Positions 59,035-64,000 of a DNA stretch of 64,000 nt are shown piece by piece. The notes beneath the pieces are model-generated. The model saw only the letters and a program-made list of their open reading frames with translations. It was not told the DNA's origin and did not search any database. Source of the stretch: Bacillus zhangzhouensis (GTDB lineage Bacteria > Bacillota > Bacilli > Bacillales > Bacillaceae); contig NZ_JOTP01000003.1 in assembly GCF_000715205.1 (NCBI RefSeq), forward strand, positions 62,001 to 126,000, read 5' to 3'. How positions within the stretch are numbered: position 1 is the stretch's first letter; each line of letters opens with the position of its first letter. Both the position numbers and the translations under genes were made by a program.

Positions 59035-59805
59035 TTATTGATCTGGGCTACTTTCCGCACTGGCTATTTGCTGTGCAAGGTCAGCTCGATCAAGGTCAGC
59101 TTGGAAGAAATCCTGCGTATTTGGCAGGTGTAAATTCATATGACGTTTTTGAGAGATTCGGATGGTGACTTGATCAACGGTGTAATCAAATACGTGCCCG
59201 CCGACACGCCGATCATCATCAATAAAGTGAAGGTGATATCCACTCACCGCAATGCCATGTGCGTACTGCGGTGTACGGAACCCTGCGATGGTTCCATGAA
59301 TATCCTCAAAATCGAAAATAGGCTGTGACTTTACTGCTTCCACCATTGGAACGTAAGGTTTTTCCTGTCTTTCGACCGTTCGGGTTTGAACCTTTTTGAA
59401 TGATCCATCAATTCGGATCGCATAAAAAACATTCTTACTTGGTAAAATGCGGTCGATTTCTTCTTCTAGCTCTTTAGAAGTCATTGGTGCATCAATTCGA
59501 TGAACGATATCCGTTTCAAAGAATGCTAGAGAGCAGAATGGTGAATAATCTTGATCTGTTACCGGTGTCGCTGTTCCATCTGAGCGCAGTCGATAAAATG
59601 CGCCGTCAAAGCCGATCAGCTCTCCATCTAATTGATTGAATGTGCCAATGCCGAAATCACCATGTTCAGGAATTTGCGCGAGGGAGAAGTCTCCATCGTA
59701 TACGGCTTCCAGCAGAGAGGTCATCGTTGATACTTGATAGACCTCTTGCTGTTTGTCATGCTGTCTTGTGTCGCTGTGTTGATTCATTGGGTGCATCATC
59801 CCCAT
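59035..59805 (-). CDS. alsD: Alpha-acetolactate decarboxylase
   Basis: AlsD decarboxylates acetolactate to acetoin. The 256-residue protein has the zinc-binding histidines in YAHGIAVSGYHLHFIDDDRRVGGHV. Other family parts are GDFGIGTFNQLDGELIGFDGAFYRL and FRTPQYAHG. ATG 59805 has SD AAGGAGTG. It is 35 bp downstream of alsS in the same operon. Acetoin is an overflow product that limits acidification. Confidence 0.95.
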   Translation of the reverse strand: MGMMHPMNQHSDTRQHDKQQEVYQVSTMTSLLEAVYDGDFSLAQIPEHGDFGIGTFNQLDGELIGFDGAFYRLRSDGTATPVTDQDYSPFCSLAFFETDIVHRIDAPMTSKELEEEIDRILPSKNVFYAIRIDGSFKKVQTRTVERQEKPYVPMVEAVKSQPIFDFEDIHGTIAGFRTPQYAHGIAVSGYHLHFIDDDRRVGGHVFDYTVDQVTIRISQKRHMNLHLPNTQDFFQADLDRADLAQQIASAESSPDQ

Positions 59806-59840
59806 ATCCGTTCACTCCTTTGATGTAATGTATGGACAAC

Positions 59841-61541
59841 TTATCTGACGTTCAATGTGTGTGTTTCGCGAAAGACTTCTGGCCATTTTTGACTGGCGAG
59901 GTCTGGGTTGTCTTGATAGTCAATCGGTATATCAATAATGACAGGTCCTTCTATGTTTATACCCTTTTGAAGGACGGTTGAAAGCTCTTCAGGTGAGTTT
60001 ACACGTAACCCAGTTGCTCCAAAGCTTTCCGCATATTTCACTAAGTCGATCTGACCGAATTCAACGCAGGACGTGCGGTCATATTTCATTTCTTGCTGGA
60101 ACGCCACCATATCATATGTGCTGTCATTCCAAACGAGATGAATGAGGTTTGTTTTCATGCGGACGGCTGTTTCTAACTCCATTGCAGAGAAGAGAAAACC
60201 ACCATCACCTGAGACAGAAATAATTTTCTCATCTGGATTCAAAATAGAGGCAGCAATTGCCCATGGTAATGCCACGCCGAGTGTTTGCATTCCGTTACTT
60301 ACTAGGAATGTGTTCGGTTCATAGACACGGAAGTGGCGGGACATCCAAATCGCGTGAGATCCGATATCACATGTGACCTTCGTGTCATCAGAAATCAGGC
60401 GTCTCAATGTATGAATGACATCGAGCGGGTGAGACAGATGACTTTCTCTTTCTGGTGCTTTTTCAATATCGTTTAATAGTTCCTGTAAATCAGTGACTAG
60501 CTCTACTTTCTCTTTGCATAGTGACAGTGGAACACTATCATGTGCTAGGTGTTGGACGGTTTCAGATATATTGCCAACAAGCTCAAGCGTTGGCTCATAA
60601 AAATGGTCAATATCCGCCTGCATGTCATCAACATGGATGATCTGGCGCTGCTGTGGCTTGATATTCCAATGCTTCGGATCATATTCGATCGGATCAAAGC
60701 CGATGGTCAAAATGACATCTGCTTGTTCAATGAGAAGATCTCCCGGCTGATTACGGAATAAGCCGATTCTGCCCACATATTGAGACTCCAGCTCTCTTGA
60801 GAGAACGCCGGCTCCCTGGTACGTTTCGACAAATGGGATACCAAGTGTTTTTAATAATTTTCTTGTGGCGTTTGCCGCAGCTGGACGGCTAGCTTTCATT
60901 CCCACAATAGCCACAGGTAAGTGTGCATTTTGAATTTTGGCGATGGCCGAACTGATGAGAGTATCCGGTGCAGGACCTAGTTCTGGAGAAGGGTGAGCAG
61001 ACACTGGTGTTTGTGTGGTGTGTTCTGTCACGACATCTTGTGGAAAGCTGATAAATGCTGCTCCAGCTTGACCTCTTTGTGCCGCGCGAAAGGCATTTGT
61101 TAAAGCTTCTGGTATATTGTTTACGTCTTGTACTTCAACGCTATATTTTGTCACTGGTTTGAATAATGCCGCATTGTCGAGTGATTGATGTGTTCGTTTC
61201 AGCCGATCCGCACGAATGACGTTTCCAGCGATTGCAACAACAGGGTCACCTTCAGTATTGGCTGTTAATAGACCTGTCGCTAAATTAGATGCGCCAGGAC
61301 CTGATGTGACGAGACAAACGCCTGGTTTGCCAGTTAAACGACCAACAGCAGCAGCCATAAATGCCGCATTTTGTTCGTGTCTGCATAGAACAAGCTCTGG
61401 ACCTCTGTCTTTCAATACATCGAATACCGCGTCAATTTTTGCACCTGGAATCGCAAAAACATGGGTCACACCTTGAGCAATCAGCGTATCGACAACCAAC
61501 TCTGCTCCTCGTCTTGTTAGGGGTTGTGCTTGAGAATTCAT
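59841..61541 (-). CDS. alsS: Acetolactate synthase, catabolic
   Basis: AlsS condenses two pyruvates to acetolactate. The 566-residue ThDP enzyme has the catalytic Glu in [32 protein letters not shown]. The ThDP motif begins [19 protein letters not shown] and ends near HLVWNDS. It lacks the FAD-specific segments of anabolic IlvB as far as I can see. It is divergent from its activator gene alsR. SD AAAGGAGTG. Confidence 0.95.
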   Translation of the reverse strand: MNSQAQPLTRRGAELVVDTLIAQGVTHVFAIPGAKIDAVFDVLKDRGPELVLCRHEQNAAFMAAAVGRLTGKPGVCLVTSGPGASNLATGLLTANTEGDPVVAIAGNVIRADRLKRTHQSLDNAALFKPVTKYSVEVQDVNNIPEALTNAFRAAQRGQAGAAFISFPQDVVTEHTTQTPVSAHPSPELGPAPDTLISSAIAKIQNAHLPVAIVGMKASRPAAANATRKLLKTLGIPFVETYQGAGVLSRELESQYVGRIGLFRNQPGDLLIEQADVILTIGFDPIEYDPKHWNIKPQQRQIIHVDDMQADIDHFYEPTLELVGNISETVQHLAHDSVPLSLCKEKVELVTDLQELLNDIEKAPERESHLSHPLDVIHTLRRLISDDTKVTCDIGSHAIWMSRHFRVYEPNTFLVSNGMQTLGVALPWAIAASILNPDEKIISVSGDGGFLFSAMELETAVRMKTNLIHLVWNDSTYDMVAFQQEMKYDRTSCVEFGQIDLVKYAESFGATGLRVNSPEELSTVLQKGINIEGPVIIDIPIDYQDNPDLASQKWPEVFRETHTLNVR

Positions 61542-61691
61542 ATACCCCGCACTCCTTTCGGCAAGTAAAATTTTTTATGAAAATATATTTTCGTGATATG
61601 ATTTACTATACATTTCATAAAATAAAATTCCCAATATATGTTTAACGTGTTTTTGATATGTTTTACGAATAAGTGTGCGAGGAGTGAAAGG
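61542..61691. promoter_or_regulatory. Divergent alsS/alsR control region
   Basis: This 150-bp AT-rich gap separates alsS (minus) and alsR (plus). It should carry the AlsR sites for acetate and growth-phase activation. Short AT-rich inverted elements occur around 61583-61620 (for example ATGAAAATATATTTTCGT), but I cannot define the operator. Confidence 0.45.
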
Positions 61692-62579
61692 ATGGAACTG
61701 AGACATTTGCAGTATTTTGTCACAGTAGCGGAGGAGCTGCATTTCGGCAGAGCGGCCGCACGGTTGAATATGACACAGCCTCCACTTAGTCAGCAAATTA
61801 AGCAGTTTGAGGAAGAATTGGGGTTTCCTTTGTTTCACCGGTCTAAACGAGTGGTGGAGTTAACAGCTGCTGGGAAGGTCTTTTTACATGAGGTTCGGGG
61901 AGTACTGCATCAGCTTGATAAAGCCGTTGATCATGCCCGTCATACAGCAAGAGGGGAGCTTGGAAAGATTATCATTGGTTTTGTTGGAACAGCGACGTAT
62001 GATATTTTGCCACCAGTTGTACGTGAATTCAGAGAGCTGTATCCCTCAGTCAGTATTGAACTAAAGCAGCTTTCTGTCTCGCAGCAGCTGCGGGCGCTTT
62101 TGAATGGGGAGATTGATATTGGATTTTTACACCCTACATCGCCGCATGAAGAACTGGTCAGTCGTTTAATGAAACAAAGTGAATGTATTTTTGCGATTCC
62201 GAAAAATCATCCATTGGCGAAAAAAGAAGCTGTCACCATTGAAGATATTCGTCATGAACCCATTATTTCTTTATCGAAGGAATCGTGGCCGTCCCTTTAT
62301 CAGCACTTTATCCTGTTATGTGAAAAGTACGGGTTTTCTCCGAATATCGTGCAGGAAGCGGCGGAATATCAAATGGTCATTGGACTTGTCACAGCAGGGA
62401 TCGGCATTGCAGTTATTCCAACATCGGCCCGGCGTTTATTTAACCTAGATGTTGTGTATCGGTCGATTGAAGATGAACAGCTTTTGGCAGAATGGACCAT
62501 TTCCTATAGAAGAGAAAATCATAATCCTGCTTTATTTCATCTTGTTCATCATATTCTCCATCGTGCTGAGCCGAGGTAA
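61692..62579 (+). CDS. alsR: LysR-family activator AlsR
   Basis: AlsR activates alsSD in stationary phase and in response to acetate. The 295-residue protein has the LysR helix-turn-helix MELRHLQYFVTVAEELHFGRAAARLNMTQPPLSQQIKQFEEELGFPLFHRSKR and an effector domain starting near ELGKIIIGFVGTATYD. ATG 61692 has SD GGAGTGAAAGG. A second in-frame ATG upstream (61638) gives an atypical N-terminus. Confidence 0.93.
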   Translation: MELRHLQYFVTVAEELHFGRAAARLNMTQPPLSQQIKQFEEELGFPLFHRSKRVVELTAAGKVFLHEVRGVLHQLDKAVDHARHTARGELGKIIIGFVGTATYDILPPVVREFRELYPSVSIELKQLSVSQQLRALLNGEIDIGFLHPTSPHEELVSRLMKQSECIFAIPKNHPLAKKEAVTIEDIRHEPIISLSKESWPSLYQHFILLCEKYGFSPNIVQEAAEYQMVIGLVTAGIGIAVIPTSARRLFNLDVVYRSIEDEQLLAEWTISYRRENHNPALFHLVHHILHRAEPR

Positions 62580-62638
62580 GGGCATAGAGAAGTGGATATG
62601 GTATGATGTCGTTACATAAAAGAGGAGGCGTGCCTGAA

Positions 62639-63256
62639 GTGATTACATTACAAATGGATCAGCTGTCACGAAAAGAAGCATATAAATTATTATCCGGCTC
62701 CATTGTTCCAAGACCGATTGCGTTTATTACAAGCCTGTCTAAAGAAAATGTCGTAAATGCCGCACCATTTAGTTTCTTTAATGTCATCAGTGGACACCCG
62801 CCGCTCATCGCTGTTTCCATCGGACGACGTCAAGGAGAGATGAAAGATACGGCGCAGCATATCATAGATAGGAAAGAGTTTGTTGTTCATGTCAGCGATG
62901 AAGACATGATACAGGATATTAATGAAACGGCTGCTACTTTGCCGCAGGAAGAGAGTGAGCTCGATCGAACCCGTCTTCATCAAGTAAAGAGCAGTGTTGT
63001 TTCAGTTCCAGGCATCAAGGAAGCGCGCATTCGCTTTGAATGTCAGTTAGAACAACATCTGACCTTTCAAAATGATGAAGGTGAAATCACGGTCGATCAT
63101 ATCATTGGCCGGGTTGTGTGTGCGCATTTAGATGAGGCTGTCTATGATGCGGAAAAAGGTTATATTTTGACTAATGAATTAAAGCCAGTCGCACGTTTAG
63201 CAGGAAATGATTACGCTCATTTAGGTACGTCATTTGTGCTGAAAAGACCAGAATAA
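62639..63256 (+). CDS. ywrF: Flavin-reductase-like protein YwrF
   Basis: The 205-residue protein has the FMN-binding split-barrel fold of flavin reductases, with SGSIVPRPIAFITSLSKENVVNAAPFSFFNVISGHPPLIAVSIGRR and KDTAQHIIDRKEFVVHVSDE. It binds FMN and probably NAD(P)H; partner enzyme unknown. GTG 62639 with SD AGAGGAGG gives the family start; an upstream ATG (62603) has no SD. Confidence 0.86.
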   Translation: MITLQMDQLSRKEAYKLLSGSIVPRPIAFITSLSKENVVNAAPFSFFNVISGHPPLIAVSIGRRQGEMKDTAQHIIDRKEFVVHVSDEDMIQDINETAATLPQEESELDRTRLHQVKSSVVSVPGIKEARIRFECQLEQHLTFQNDEGEITVDHIIGRVVCAHLDEAVYDAEKGYILTNELKPVARLAGNDYAHLGTSFVLKRPE

Positions 63257-63261
63257 TAGGG

Positions 63262-63290
63262 AAAACCCCCGAGGCTGTCGGGGGTTTTAT
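63262..63290. terminator. Terminator between ywrF and rbsB
   Basis: AAAACCCCCGA and TCGGGGGTTTT form an 11-bp stem with loop GGCTG. T-rich sequence flanks the + strand side (TTTTATTTC). Confidence 0.9.
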
Positions 63291-64000
63291 TTCTTTTGTT
63301 CCAGTTTTAACGGAGCTGCGATATTCTTTTGTACTTTCTTCCCTTTTAATACGTCGTTTGCAGCACCAACTGCCAGTTTACCGATGAGCTCTGGCTGCTG
63401 TGCGACCGTTGCTGAGAGCTTTCCTGCTTTGATTGAGTTTAGTGCATCTTCGTTTCCATCAAAGCCAACGACGAGAATGTCTTTCCCGGAGCTTTGGATG
63501 GCCTCTAGTGCGCCAAGAGCCATTTCATCATTGTGTGCAAAGACTGCTTGAATGTCAGGGTTTCCTTGAAGCAGGTTTTCCATGACGTTCAGTCCTTTTG
63601 TTCGGTCGAAGTCAGCGGCTTGTTTCGCTGTCACATCTAAATCTTTGTCTGCAATTTGATGGAACCCTTTTCCGCGCTCACGTGTGGCAGAAGCTCCTGG
63701 CACGCCTTCTAATTCAGCAACCTTCGCTCCTTTGCCAAGCTTGTCGATGATAAAGTCAGCGGCCATTTCGCCGCCTTTGACGTTATCTGAGGCAACAAGC
63801 GCTTCTACCTTGCCACTTTCTGCTGAGCGGTCTAACGTGATGACAGGTATATCTGAAGCATTCGCTGATTCGACAGCGGTTGATATAGCAGAAGAATCTG
63901 CTGGGTTGATAAGTAATGCGTCAACCCCTTGCTGGATTAAATCTTCGACATCACTCGTTTGTTTGGCTGAATCATTTTGTGCATCTGCAATCACAACTTC
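63287..64000 (-). CDS. rbsB: D-ribose ABC transporter binding protein RbsB (N-terminus cut off by window)
   Basis: The visible 237 residues are the C-terminal part of a periplasmic-binding-type-I protein. The ribose-binding family segments are [92 protein letters not shown] and a C-terminal [16 protein letters not shown]. The signal peptide and lipobox lie outside the window. Position after als-ywrF matches rbsB in B. subtilis, where the rbs operon comes next. Confidence 0.93.
   Translation of the reverse strand, partial: EVVIADAQNDSAKQTSDVEDLIQQGVDALLINPADSSAISTAVESANASDIPVITLDRSAESGKVEALVASDNVKGGEMAADFIIDKLGKGAKVAELEGVPGASATRERGKGFHQIADKDLDVTAKQAADFDRTKGLNVMENLLQGNPDIQAVFAHNDEMALGALEAIQSSGKDILVVGFDGNEDALNSIKAGKLSATVAQQPELIGKLAVGAANDVLKGKKVQKNIAAPLKLEQKK

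Overview
The window looks like a chromosomal segment of a Bacillus pumilus-group species (B. pumilus, B. safensis or B. altitudinis). Nearly all the genes have recognisable B. subtilis counterparts in the same order (ywlB-ywlC-mntP-ywlE-rpiB-ywlG-glyA-upp-atp; murAA-spoIID-ywmC-ywmD; ywnH-spoIIQ-glnK-amtB; bcrC-ywoG-ywoH-spoIIID-mbl-flhO-flhP-rapD-fabZ-mscL-ywpF; ywqA-ywqB-ywqF-ywrABC-alsD-alsS-alsR-ywrF-rbsB), but the proteins have diverged and several blocks differ from B. subtilis. Species assignment is inference from family knowledge; no database was searched.

Region 1 (1-13.5 kb) is housekeeping: a cut-off acetyltransferase, a DnaA-box cluster, the tRNA t6A enzyme YwlC, the manganese exporter MntP, the arginine phosphatase YwlE, RpiB, YwlG, GlyA, Upp and the complete ATP synthase operon atpIBEFHAGDC. 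The atp operon is preceded by an extra small membrane-peptide ORF and is punctuated by strong hairpins after atpE and after atpA. Region 2 (13.5-19.7 kb) has an unidentified reverse-strand gene, ywzB, ywmB, murAA, the sporulation hydrolase gene spoIID with a good SigE promoter, and two tandem secreted von Willebrand A proteins.

Region 3 (19.7-32.4 kb) is the accessory part. It starts with a formate module (molybdenum oxidoreductase and OFA-family transporter, divergent from fdhD-moaA). A zinc-starvation locus follows: zinc-free ribosomal protein paralogues L33 and S14 with the COG0523 metallochaperone ZagA, controlled by Zur boxes. The L33 gene carries an in-frame TAA at codon 35. Next is the most novel-looking part, a small cluster with a six-cysteine 64-residue peptide, an ABC exporter, a MauE-like membrane protein and two thioredoxin-fold proteins with CxxC motifs. 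It reads like a system for making and exporting a disulfide-bonded peptide, probably a bacteriocin.

Region 4 (32.4-48.4 kb) returns to conserved order: ywnH, spoIIQ, glnK-amtB with a TnrA box, a polar amino-acid ABC system whose binding-protein gene seems to use an ATT start, two MFS transporters, bcrC, a MarR regulator, usd-spoIIID-mbl, a SigD-controlled flagellar rod pair flhO-flhP, rapD, fabZ, mscL and ywpF. Region 5 (48.4-64 kb) has an unidentified small gene, a candidate structured RNA or leader, ywpJ, the blue-light sensor ytvA (with a palindrome filling its promoter spacer), the SNF2/SWIM pair ywqA-ywqB, a 47-codon gene, the UDP-glucose dehydrogenase ywqF, a split chromate transporter with an Lrp regulator, the acetoin genes alsD-alsS/alsR, ywrF and the 3' part of rbsB. 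No rRNA, tRNA, insertion sequence, prophage or CRISPR array was seen.
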